This document shows, piece after piece, positions 9,190 to 16,932 of a stretch of 64,000 bases of DNA. Source of the stretch: Poindextera sp041691315 (lineage in GTDB: Bacteria > Pseudomonadota > Alphaproteobacteria > Caulobacterales > Caulobacteraceae); the NCBI GenBank assembly GCA_041691315.1, contig JBEPUW010000018.1:8483-72482 (forward strand). The letters run 5' to 3'. The notes under the pieces were generated by a model. That model was not told the DNA's origin. It saw only the letters and a program-made list of their open reading frames with translations, and searched no databases. Both the position numbers and the translations under genes were made by a program. The stretch's first letter is position 1, and each line of letters begins with the position of its first letter.

Positions 9190-9693
9190 ATGGCGAAGGA
9201 ACAGTGGGCCGAGACAGGCATGGGCGCGGTCGTGCTGATCGCCGCCGCCGGCTTCCTGGCCTATTCGCTGACGGCGGGCGGGCCTCGCCAGGCTCACGGC
9301 TATGCGGTCGAGGCCCGGTTTGGCCAGGTCGGCGCGCTGGCGCCCGGCGCGAACGTCAGCGTCGCCGGGGTCAAGGTCGGGACCGTCACCAGCATCGACC
9401 TGGACCCCAAGAGTTACATGGCGGTGGTTCGCCTTGACCTCGATCCCAAGGTGCCGCTGCCGGCGGATTCCACCGCCAAGATCACCAGCGACGGCCTCCT
9501 GGGCGGGGCGCACGTCGTCATCGAACCCGGCGGCGCGCCCGGCAATCTCAAGGCCGGCGGCCAGATCGAGAACACCCAGGGCGCGGTCGATCTGTTCGGC
9601 TTGGTCGGACAGATGCTGCGGCCGCAGCCGGCTGCCGCCTCGGGGTCGCCCGCGTCGTCCGCCCCGGCGGCTGGCTCGGTGCCCGGAGCCTGA
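9190..9693 (+). CDS. mlaD: MlaD-like MCE-domain protein
   Basis: Inner-membrane anchored substrate-binding subunit of the MlaFED complex. The 167 residues comprise one transmembrane helix (~15-30, VVLIAAAGFLAYSL) and one MCE domain (~40-120) with ARFGQVGALAPGANVSVAGVKVGTVTSIDLDP and TSDGLLGGAHVVIEPGG, followed by a short Ala/Pro-rich tail. GGGAGGGG before the ATG is a strong ribosome binding site. Standard member of this family. Confidence 0.94.
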   Translation: MAKEQWAETGMGAVVLIAAAGFLAYSLTAGGPRQAHGYAVEARFGQVGALAPGANVSVAGVKVGTVTSIDLDPKSYMAVVRLDLDPKVPLPADSTAKITSDGLLGGAHVVIEPGGAPGNLKAGGQIENTQGAVDLFGLVGQMLRPQPAAASGSPASSAPAAGSVPGA

Positions 9694-9697
9694 TCGA

Positions 9698-10492
9698 TTG
9701 TCGTCGATTCCCGCGCCCCTGCAGCCGCTCCAGGCGATCGGGCGATCCTTTCTGGGCATCGTGCGGACCACCGGCGCGGTCGCCGTCTTCGCCGGGCGCG
9801 CGGTCATGGCCATGGTCTCGCCGCCCTGGTTCCCCGGCCAGTTCGCGCGCCAGCTGGTCGGCGTCGGCTACTATTCGCTGCCCGTGGTCGGGCTGACGGC
9901 GGCCTTCACCGGGGCGGCGCTGGCGCTGAACATCTATACCGGCGGCGGCCGCTTCAACGCCGAGCAGATCATGCCGCAGATCGTCGCTCTGGGCATCACG
10001 CGCGAGCTCGGCCCGGTGCTGGCGGCCCTGATGCTGGCCGGCCGCGTCTCCGCCGCCTTCGCCGCCGAGATCGGCGCCATGCGCGCCACCGAGCAGATCG
10101 ACGCCTTGCACACCCTCTCCACCGATCCCTACCGCTACCTGATCGCGCCGCGGCTGGCGGCGGCCATCCTGGTGCTGCCGCTGTTGACCCTGGTCGCCGA
10201 CATCATCGGCATCGCCGGCGGCTGGGTGGTGGCGACCCGGACGCTGGACTTCAACGCCACCGTCTACATCCGCAACACCTGGGATTTCCTGCAGAGCTGG
10301 GACGTGGTTTCGGGCCTGATCAAGGCGGGGGTCTTCGGGGCCATCATCGCGCTGATGGGCTGCTATCACGGCTTCAACAGCTCGGGCGGGGCGCGCGGCG
10401 TCGGCCGGGCGACGACCAATGCGGTGGTCTCCGCCGCCATCCTGATCTTCGCCGCCGACTACCTGCTGACCACCGTGTTCACCCACAGATGA
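9698..10492 (+). CDS. mlaE: MlaE-like ABC transporter permease
   Basis: Membrane permease of the Mla complex, 264 residues with about five to six membrane segments. The frame is open upstream through mlaD, but the protein homologous to MlaE begins at a TTG at 9698, four bases after the mlaD stop, reading SSIPAPLQPLQAIGRSFLG. The family motif region VALGITRELGPVLAALMLAGRVSAAFAAEIGAMRATEQIDAL is intact. The stop overlaps the mlaF start (ATGA). The TTG start is inferred from spacing and family length. Confidence 0.92.
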   Translation: MSSIPAPLQPLQAIGRSFLGIVRTTGAVAVFAGRAVMAMVSPPWFPGQFARQLVGVGYYSLPVVGLTAAFTGAALALNIYTGGGRFNAEQIMPQIVALGITRELGPVLAALMLAGRVSAAFAAEIGAMRATEQIDALHTLSTDPYRYLIAPRLAAAILVLPLLTLVADIIGIAGGWVVATRTLDFNATVYIRNTWDFLQSWDVVSGLIKAGVFGAIIALMGCYHGFNSSGGARGVGRATTNAVVSAAILIFAADYLLTTVFTHR

Positions 10493-11235
10493 ACGACACG
10501 CCGGCCAAGCTGGAATGGCGCGGCGTCGCCAAGCGCTTCGAGGGCGCGCCGGTGCTGCGCAGCGTCGATCTCAGCGTCGCGGCCGGCCGCTCGCTGGTGA
10601 TCATCGGCGGCTCCGGCGAAGGCAAGTCGGTGAGCATCAAGATCGCCGCCGGCCTGATGGCGCCCGACCGCGGTCAGATCCTCATCGACGGCCAGGACGT
10701 CGCCGCCATGCCGGCGCGCGAACGGCGGCGGCTGCCGGCGCGGTTCGGCATGCTGTTCCAGGGGGCGGCCCTGTTCGACAGCCTCACGGTCTGGGAGAAC
10801 GTCGCCTTCCGGCTGATCAACGCCGATGCCGTGCCGCGCCGCCAGGCCAAGGCCCGAGCGCTGGAGGCGCTGGACCGGGTGCGGATGAACCGCGAAGCCG
10901 CCGGGCTCTACCCTTCCGAGCTGTCGGGCGGCATGCAGAAGCGGGTGGGCCTGGCCCGGGCCATGGTGGCCAATCCGGAGATCATCTTCTTCGACGAGCC
11001 GACCACCGGCCTCGATCCGGTGACCGGCCGGGCGATCAACGCCCTGATCCGCGAGCAGGTGAAGAGCCTCGGCTGCACCGCCGTCTCCATCACCCACGAC
11101 CTCGACTCGGCGCGCCGCATCGGAGACGAAATCGCCATGCTCTCCGGCGGCGTCATCGTCTGGCGCGGCCCTGTCGCCGACCTCGACCGCTCCGGCAACG
11201 CCGAGGTCGACCAGTTCGTGCGCGGCGATCCTTAA
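10489..11235 (+). CDS. mlaF: MlaF-like ABC transporter ATPase
   Basis: ATPase that powers MlaE-driven phospholipid transport. The 248-residue protein has Walker A GGSGEGKSVSIK (~residue 41), Q-loop LFQGAALFDSLTV, signature LSGGMQKRVGLARAM, Walker B IIFFDEPTTGLDP and the H-loop SITHDLDS. It is translationally coupled to mlaE by a 4-base overlap. No mlaB (STAS protein) gene follows, although E. coli MlaF works with MlaB. Confidence 0.94.
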   Translation: MNDTPAKLEWRGVAKRFEGAPVLRSVDLSVAAGRSLVIIGGSGEGKSVSIKIAAGLMAPDRGQILIDGQDVAAMPARERRRLPARFGMLFQGAALFDSLTVWENVAFRLINADAVPRRQAKARALEALDRVRMNREAAGLYPSELSGGMQKRVGLARAMVANPEIIFFDEPTTGLDPVTGRAINALIREQVKSLGCTAVSITHDLDSARRIGDEIAMLSGGVIVWRGPVADLDRSGNAEVDQFVRGDP

Positions 11236-11332
11236 GATCCATCGGCCGCCGCGACCCTTGCGTCGTCCGACTTGACGGCAAGCGTCTCAGGCTTCAAACA
11301 CGCCGGCCCTCAACCCAAAAACCGACGAAGGC

Positions 11333-11351
11333 GGAGCGCGCTTAGCGCTCC
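11333..11351 (+). terminator. Hairpin after mlaF
   Basis: Stem GGAGCGC / GCGCTCC with loop GCTTA, about 100 bases after mlaF and 10 bases before the Hsp70-like gene. The stem is identical to that at 7286-7304. It may end the mla transcript or be a dispersed palindrome. Confidence 0.4.
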
Positions 11352-11360
11352 GGCGCGCCC

Positions 11361-12671
11361 ATGCCCGCCTCCACATCCACCCTCGGGATCGACTTCGGGA
11401 CCACCAATACCGTGGTCTCCATGGCCGACGACGACGGCGAGGCGGTGCTGGCCGATTTCGCCTTTGAGGACGCGTCCTCGACCACCTTCCGCTCCTGCCT
11501 CAGCCTGCGGGCCGATTCCGACCAGCCGAACGGCCGGCTGGTCGAGGCCGGCCCGTGGGCTATCGACGCCTATCTGGACGACCCGGGCGAGACGCGGTTC
11601 ATCCAGTCGTTCAAGAGCTTCGCCGCCAGCCCGGCCTTTTCCGAGACCGTCATCCTTGGCCGCCGCTACCGGTTCGAGGACCTGCTCTCGGCCTTCCTGC
11701 TGCGGGTGCGCGCCCATGCCGGGACGATTATGGCCGAGCCGCCGGCGCGGCTGATCGTCGGGCGGCCGGTGCGTTTCGCCGGCGCCTTCCCCGATCCCGC
11801 TCTGGCGCTGTCCCGTTACGAGATCGCCTTCCGTCGCCTGGGGGTCTCCGAGATCCTCTATGCCTATGAGCCGGTGGCTGCGGCCTTCTTCTTCGCCCGC
11901 CAGCTGGACGCCGACGCCACCGTCCTGGTCGGCGACTTCGGCGGCGGCACCAGCGACTTCTCCATCGTCCGCTTCACCCGCAAGCGCGGGGTGCTCACCT
12001 CCAAGGCGCTGGGTCAGGCCGGGGTCGGTGTGGCCGGCGACGCCTTCGACTATCGGCTGATCGACAATCTGGTCTCGCCGGCGCTCGGCAAGGGGTCGAC
12101 CTATCGCGACTTCGACAACATCGCGCCGATGCCCAACCGCTATTTCGCCAGCTTCGCGCGCTGGGACCAGCTGGCCCTGATGCGCGCCTCGCGCGACATG
12201 AGCGACATCCGCGGCCTGGTCCGCCGGGCGCTGGAGCCGGAAAAGGTGGCGCGGCTGGTCGAGTTCCTCGACGGCGAATACGGCTACCGGCTCTACCAGT
12301 CGATCTCGCGGCTGAAGGAGGCGCTGTCGGCTGAGAGCGCGGCGCGGTTCGTCTTCCAGGCCGGCGCCATCGACATCCAGCGCGAGGTCGAGCGGACCGA
12401 GTTCGAAGCCTGGATCGGCCGCGACCTGACGGCCATCGACGGCGCGGTCGACGAGGCCCTGACCACGGCCAGACTGAAGCCCGAGGCCATCGATCGCGTC
12501 TTCCTGACCGGCGGCTCGTCCTTCGTTCCGGCTGTGCGGGCGCTGTTCGAGCGCCGCTTTGGGCCAGGCAAGATCAGCACCGGCGCGGAGCTGGAATCGA
12601 TCGCCGCCGGCCTGGCTCTGATCGGCGAGGAGCCGGACCTCACGCCGTGGTGCGAGCGGGCGCCGGGATAG
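11361..12671 (+). CDS. Hsp70-family (YegD-like) ATPase
   Basis: A 436-residue actin/Hsp70 ATPase-domain protein. The phosphate-1 motif is STLGIDFGTTNTVVSM, the phosphate-2 motif VLVGDFGGGTSDFSIVRF, and the adenosine motif VFLTGGSSFVPAVRALFERRFG. It lacks the substrate-binding domain of DnaK and so belongs to the YegD-like short class, whose role is poorly known. The start is inferred from the protein N terminus. The 3' end overlaps the convergent permease by 32 bases. Confidence 0.88.
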   Translation: MPASTSTLGIDFGTTNTVVSMADDDGEAVLADFAFEDASSTTFRSCLSLRADSDQPNGRLVEAGPWAIDAYLDDPGETRFIQSFKSFAASPAFSETVILGRRYRFEDLLSAFLLRVRAHAGTIMAEPPARLIVGRPVRFAGAFPDPALALSRYEIAFRRLGVSEILYAYEPVAAAFFFARQLDADATVLVGDFGGGTSDFSIVRFTRKRGVLTSKALGQAGVGVAGDAFDYRLIDNLVSPALGKGSTYRDFDNIAPMPNRYFASFARWDQLALMRASRDMSDIRGLVRRALEPEKVARLVEFLDGEYGYRLYQSISRLKEALSAESAARFVFQAGAIDIQREVERTEFEAWIGRDLTAIDGAVDEALTTARLKPEAIDRVFLTGGSSFVPAVRALFERRFGPGKISTGAELESIAAGLALIGEEPDLTPWCERAPG

Positions 12672-14037
12672 CCCTGGCCAGCACGATGCAGCAGATGATC
12701 GCCGGCACGCCGACGGCCGCCGCCAGCAGGTAGAACAGGGCGTAGGCGTCGAGCAGGCTGCGCCCGTGCTGCAGACCCTCGACGATCTCGCCGGAAAACC
12801 CTTTGAGGATCTTGCCGGTCCAGGCCAGGGCCGAGGTCAGCAGCGCATATTGGGTCGCGGTGTAGCCGAGGCTGGTCAGGGTCGACATGTAGGCGACCAG
12901 CGCCACCCCGGAAAAGCCGATGGCGAAGGCGTCGAACGTCATGATCGCCTCGAAAGCGGTGACGTTGGCGCCGGCCAGCGAGACCAGGGTGAAATCGCCG
13001 CCGTGCCAGCCCAGCAGGGCGAAGGCGCCGATGCCGATCGGCTGGATGATCGACCCCAGGATCAGGGTCGGCCGGTTGCCGAGGCGCAGGCTGACCAGCC
13101 CGCCCAGCACCACCCCAATGATCGAGCCGATAGCCCCGATGCTCAGCCGCACATAGGCGATGGTCGCCAGGCTGATGTGCAGCGAGACATAGTAGGGGTT
13201 GGACATCGGTCCGCGCATGTAGTCGCTGAGGTGATAGAGGGTGATGGTCAGCAGCATCAAGAACGCCATGGCCACGCCATGGGCGCGGAAGAAGACCGTG
13301 AACGGGTTGACGATCGCATCGTAGCCGGCCAGCAGCGGATTGTGTCCCTCGCGGCGCGCCTCCATGGCGGCGTCGGCCCTGGCCGGCTCGCGGGCCATCA
13401 GCGCGGCGGCCAGGCCGACAACCATGGCCCCGCCATAGAGGGCGTAGGCCATGGGCCAGCTCAGCGCCTGGGCCACCAACAGGATGACCGCCTCGGTGGC
13501 GATCAAGGCGCCGCGATAGCCGAGGGTGTAGGAAGCGGTCAGCAGGCCCAGTTCGTCGGCGTCGGCGGCGCTTTCGATCCGCCAGGCGTCGATCACTGTG
13601 TCCTGGGTGGCGGCGGCGATGCCGGTGAAGACCGCCGCGCAGGCCAGCAGGACCAGGTGCTGCTTGGGGTCGCAGGCGGCCATGCCGATCAGGCCCGCCG
13701 CCACGCCCAGCTGGCTGAGCAGCATCCAGCCGCGCCGGCGGCCGAGCGAGGCGACCAGCGGGGCCGGGACCCGGTCGACCACTGCGCCCCAGATGAACTT
13801 CACCAGATAGGGCAGGCCGGCCCAGGACAGGTAGCCGATGGCCGCCAGCTTGATGTTGTCGCCGGCCAGCCAGAAGCCCAGCGTATTGCCGATCAGCATG
13901 AAGGGCAGGCCAGAGGAGAAGCCCAGCATCAGCATCAGGGCGACGCGCGGTCGGGTCAGGGCGCGCAACACCTCGCCCATGTTGCGCCGGTGCGGCGGCG
14001 GCTTGTGGGCGGCGGGTTCGACGACCTCTCCGGACAT
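12640..14037 (-). CDS. ampG: AmpG-like MFS permease
   Basis: Major-facilitator membrane protein of 465 residues with 12 or more hydrophobic segments. The start of the transport domain, MLMLGFSSGLPFMLIGNTLGFWL, the loop GAVVDRVP and AATQDTVIDAWRIE resemble AmpG, the inner-membrane importer of anhydro-muropeptides in peptidoglycan recycling. The substrate is inferred from the family and other MFS clades are possible. It lies between an Hsp70-like gene and a hybrid kinase, neither of which informs its role. Confidence 0.78.
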   Translation of the reverse strand: MSGEVVEPAAHKPPPHRRNMGEVLRALTRPRVALMLMLGFSSGLPFMLIGNTLGFWLAGDNIKLAAIGYLSWAGLPYLVKFIWGAVVDRVPAPLVASLGRRRGWMLLSQLGVAAGLIGMAACDPKQHLVLLACAAVFTGIAAATQDTVIDAWRIESAADADELGLLTASYTLGYRGALIATEAVILLVAQALSWPMAYALYGGAMVVGLAAALMAREPARADAAMEARREGHNPLLAGYDAIVNPFTVFFRAHGVAMAFLMLLTITLYHLSDYMRGPMSNPYYVSLHISLATIAYVRLSIGAIGSIIGVVLGGLVSLRLGNRPTLILGSIIQPIGIGAFALLGWHGGDFTLVSLAGANVTAFEAIMTFDAFAIGFSGVALVAYMSTLTSLGYTATQYALLTSALAWTGKILKGFSGEIVEGLQHGRSLLDAYALFYLLAAAVGVPAIICCIVLARAIPAPARTTA

Positions 14038-14078
14038 GAACCGCTTCCCCTTAGAGCAGCGGCCCGAACGCCCCGACT

Positions 14079-15614
14079 CTAGCCGGCGAGCTTGGCGTGC
14101 TTGCGGGCGGCCGTCCAGCCGGCGCCGGTCCAGAGCAGCAGCGCGCGGCGAAGCGCCTCGGGGCTCAGCGGTTTGACCAGGAAATCGTCCATGCCGGCGG
14201 CCAGGCAGGCGCGGCGGTCGTCCTCGAAAGCGTTGGCGGTCAGGGCCACCACCGGCGTCTCCACCCCGCGTGCGCGCAACGTCCGTGCGGCGTCCATCCC
14301 GGAGAGGCGCGGCATGCGCACGTCCATCAGCACCAGGTCGTAATGATCCCGCGCCAGCGCCTGCAGCGCCGCCTCGCCGTCGGTGACGTGGTCGACGCTG
14401 CAGCCTTCGCGCACCAGCAGCGTGCGGGCCAGCATGGCGTTGATCGGATTATCCTCGGCCAGCAGCACGCGCGCGCCGGGCGCGGCGGCGACGTGCGCGA
14501 GGGGCGCGAGCGCGATGCGCTCGTCCTCCATCGGCGGTTGCGCCGCCTGCGCGTCCTCGGCGGCCAGCACGCGGGCGGCCAGAGAGGCGCGGCGCAGCGG
14601 CTTGATCAGATAGCCGGCAAAACCGGCGGCGCGATAACGTGCGATGCGGCCGCGCTCCTCGGGCTTGAGCAGCACCACTGCGGCGCGGCCCGCCGGCGGC
14701 TTCAGGCGTGCGCGGCCCTTCACCAGGGCCTGGTCGATCAGCAGCACGTCGCCTGCCCCGGTCTGGGCCAGGACCTCGTCGATGCGCCCGACCTTGATGG
14801 CCCGCGCGCCACAGGCCTCGATCTGGCGACCGGCCGCCTCGCGCAGAATGGCGCTGGGCGAGACGATGGCCACGCGACGGCCGGCCAGCGGCGCCTCTGC
14901 CCTGGCCTCGCCCGCCGTATCGAACGGCGCCTCGAACCAGAAGTCCGCGCCGCGTCCGACCACGCCCGAGACCCCGACCTCGCCGCCCATGGCCTCGGCG
15001 ATGCGGCTGGCGATGGCCAGGCCCAGCCCCGCGCCGCCCAGCCGCGAGCCGTGCTCGGGATCGGCATGGGTGAAGGCCTCGAATATTCGCGCCCGCGCGC
15101 CCTCGGCGACCCCCGGACCGGTATCGGAGACGGTGAAGCGCAGACGCCCCGGCCCCGCCCGTTCGGCCAGCAGCAGGACGCCGCCGGTCTCGACGAACTT
15201 GACCGCATTGCCGGCGAAGTTGAGCAGGATCTGCTTCAGCCGGCCCTCGTCGGCCAGGATCGACGCCATGCCGGCCTCCGCCGCCCAGCCGATCTCCAAC
15301 CCCTTTTCGTGCGCGCGGGGGCTCATAAGTTCCGAGACCGAGCGCAGCACGTCCTCGACGTCCACCGCGGCCGGGCTGAGCTCCATGCCGGCCGCGCCCA
15401 GCTTGGCGTAGTCGAGCACGTCGTTGACCAGCCCCAACAGATGCCCGCCGCTCTCGTTCAGCGCCGCCACATAGGCGCGCTGCTCGGCGGTCAGCCGCGT
15501 CGACTCCAGCAACCGCGCCATGCCCAGCACGCCGTTCAACGGGGTGCGAAACTCATGGCTGAGCGCCGCCAGCTGCTCGAGCGGAATACCGGAGAGGGAA
15601 GGACCTTTGGCCAT
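14079..15614 (-). CDS. Hybrid histidine kinase without sensor domain
   Basis: A 511-residue soluble hybrid kinase. It begins almost directly with the HisKA motif LAALSHEFRTPLNGVLGMARLL (~residue 12), then an HATPase domain with the N-box NFAGNAVKFV and G-boxes DTGPGV and GGAGLGLAIA. Next is a degenerate receiver-like region (~245-350; GRRVAIVSPS, LIKPLRRASLAARVL) and a C-terminal full receiver (~375-495; VLLAEDNPINAMLA, the phospho-acceptor in LVLMDVRMP, and FLVKPL). No membrane or PAS segment precedes the HisKA, so the input is probably a partner protein. No cognate regulator is adjacent. Confidence 0.9.
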   Translation of the reverse strand: MAKGPSLSGIPLEQLAALSHEFRTPLNGVLGMARLLESTRLTAEQRAYVAALNESGGHLLGLVNDVLDYAKLGAAGMELSPAAVDVEDVLRSVSELMSPRAHEKGLEIGWAAEAGMASILADEGRLKQILLNFAGNAVKFVETGGVLLLAERAGPGRLRFTVSDTGPGVAEGARARIFEAFTHADPEHGSRLGGAGLGLAIASRIAEAMGGEVGVSGVVGRGADFWFEAPFDTAGEARAEAPLAGRRVAIVSPSAILREAAGRQIEACGARAIKVGRIDEVLAQTGAGDVLLIDQALVKGRARLKPPAGRAAVVLLKPEERGRIARYRAAGFAGYLIKPLRRASLAARVLAAEDAQAAQPPMEDERIALAPLAHVAAAPGARVLLAEDNPINAMLARTLLVREGCSVDHVTDGEAALQALARDHYDLVLMDVRMPRLSGMDAARTLRARGVETPVVALTANAFEDDRRACLAAGMDDFLVKPLSPEALRRALLLWTGAGWTAARKHAKLAG

Positions 15615-15760
15615 GACCTAGCAAGGCTACCGCCGCGCGGCTTAACGGGCGGTCAAACGCCGGGCCACCTCCGCCGTCGGCCCGACGCGGCGGTAGACGG
15701 CGGTCGGTGATTATCAGGCTCCGCCGTGCGGATGTCGCTTCCAGCGGCTCGATCCTTTGG

Positions 15761-16148
15761 TTAGCGAGGGAGTGCGTAGCGCTCGATTGTGACGATCCGG
15801 GCTATATCTACGGTAATTTCCAGAGCGGTGTTGTAGGCATCTTCGCCGGCCATCTCGCTCATCGCGAGCAGGAAGAGCCGCTTTTGCAGGTTCCGGTTCA
15901 TGAGCTTCGGGGGCGTGTTGAAGCCAATCAGTCCCACATGGACGTCCTCGCGCGCAAAGAGGGGTCGAAAGTCGACGGTGTTGTGTGTGACAAGCACACA
16001 GCCATCATCGACCGCCCGCCGCGCGATGATCCAAATCCGGCTCGCCCGCCAGCCCGAGCCAGGCAACGTGGGTCGAGGCCGGGTGGCCGAGCTGGCGGGC
16101 CAGGGTCGCCAGCTCGGGACTGAGGCATTCGTCGATCAGATACTTCAC
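15761..16148 (-). pseudogene. DUF5615 PIN-like toxin, frameshifted by one base
   Basis: The GTG at 16148 overlaps the DUF433 stop (GTGA). The frame reads KYLIDECLSPELATLARQLG and continues to GEPD, then runs out of frame. The rest of the protein continues in the next frame as WIIARRAVDDGCVLVTHNTVDF and on to a normal stop at 15761. Removing one base of the AAA at 16033-16035 restores a 128-residue protein with the family spacing DW-x-I-x-RRAVDDG. So this is a frameshifted DUF5615 toxin, either inactivated or hit by a homopolymer sequencing error. It pairs with the DUF433 antitoxin just upstream. Confidence 0.85.
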
Positions 16149-16762
16149 GATGCCTGAGGCAGATCGTCGATGGACACGGTCTTCGACATTGTGGGGGCCG
16201 CCTTGCGCCATGCCGGCCTCGCCGGCGGCCGCCCTCGGCGGGGATAGGCTGTCGCATACACCAAGGCCAATGCGACCTGGTCGATGCTCAGCTGCGGGTA
16301 GGCCGTCGCGACACCTTCAGCTGTGTCGCCATTGGCAACCATGTCGGCGATGTCGTGGATAGGGATTCGCGTGCCGGTAAAGCATGGCGCGCCCCCCATG
16401 GTTGCCGGGTCGCTCGTCGCCATCGCCTTGGCCAGGCTAAGTTCCCGCAGGCCGGCGTCGATATCGGCCGTGATCGGCTCAACCGACACTGTCACGGCGT
16501 CTTCCTCGACGGCGCGGGTCGCGGGCTCAGCCAGGACGCGGCCGACAATCCGGCGCCGGGCATCGAGCGTGAGGGTGTCGGCCGTCAGATGGGCCAGGCG
16601 CAGCCCTACCAGGGCGCGTCCAGAGATCATCCGGGCTCCGGCGCGGGTTTCTACTCGGCCGTGCAGCAGCCCGGCGTCGATGATCCGGTGGACCTGCTTG
16701 AGCGGAACGCGTGTCACCGACGCCGCTTCATTCGCGGTAAGAGCTTCGATCGGCTGGACCAT
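16145..16762 (-). CDS. DUF433-domain antitoxin
   Basis: Antitoxin partner of the DUF5615 toxin. From the ATG at 16762 the protein has 205 residues. It shows an N-terminal helix-turn-helix-like part (LTANEAASVTRVPLKQVHRII), a middle segment, and a C-terminal DUF433 domain (~105-170) with GGAPCFTGTRIPIHDIADMVANG and a final YPQLSIDQVALALVYA. A longer start at 16828 is possible. Its stop overlaps the toxin start in GTGA. Antitoxins of this class usually bind DNA and repress their own operon. A long palindrome lies about 100 bases upstream. Confidence 0.82.
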   Translation of the reverse strand: MVQPIEALTANEAASVTRVPLKQVHRIIDAGLLHGRVETRAGARMISGRALVGLRLAHLTADTLTLDARRRIVGRVLAEPATRAVEEDAVTVSVEPITADIDAGLRELSLAKAMATSDPATMGGAPCFTGTRIPIHDIADMVANGDTAEGVATAYPQLSIDQVALALVYATAYPRRGRPPARPAWRKAAPTMSKTVSIDDLPQAS

Positions 16763-16862
16763 GGCTACCTGTAAAAGTCTTCCATAGAATTGGAAGATAT
16801 AAGTAGCGAGTCGGCGTAATGCCCGCAACCCTCACGCCGGAGCAATGCGATCGAACAGGCGT

Positions 16863-16894
16863 CGTGGACGTGTCCCCATGCGGACACGTCCACG
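16863..16894. repeat. 13-bp perfect inverted repeat between comM and the DUF433 gene
   Basis: Arms CGTGGACGTGTCC and GGACACGTCCACG flank a 6-base loop (CCATGC). It lies after the comM stop and about 100 bases upstream of the DUF433 ATG. There is no T-run on either side. It can be a factor-independent stop for comM or the operator of the toxin-antitoxin operon. Confidence 0.6.
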
Positions 16895-16932
16895 GCAATT
16901 GTTCAGCAGACGGAAATGGCGACACACACGCC

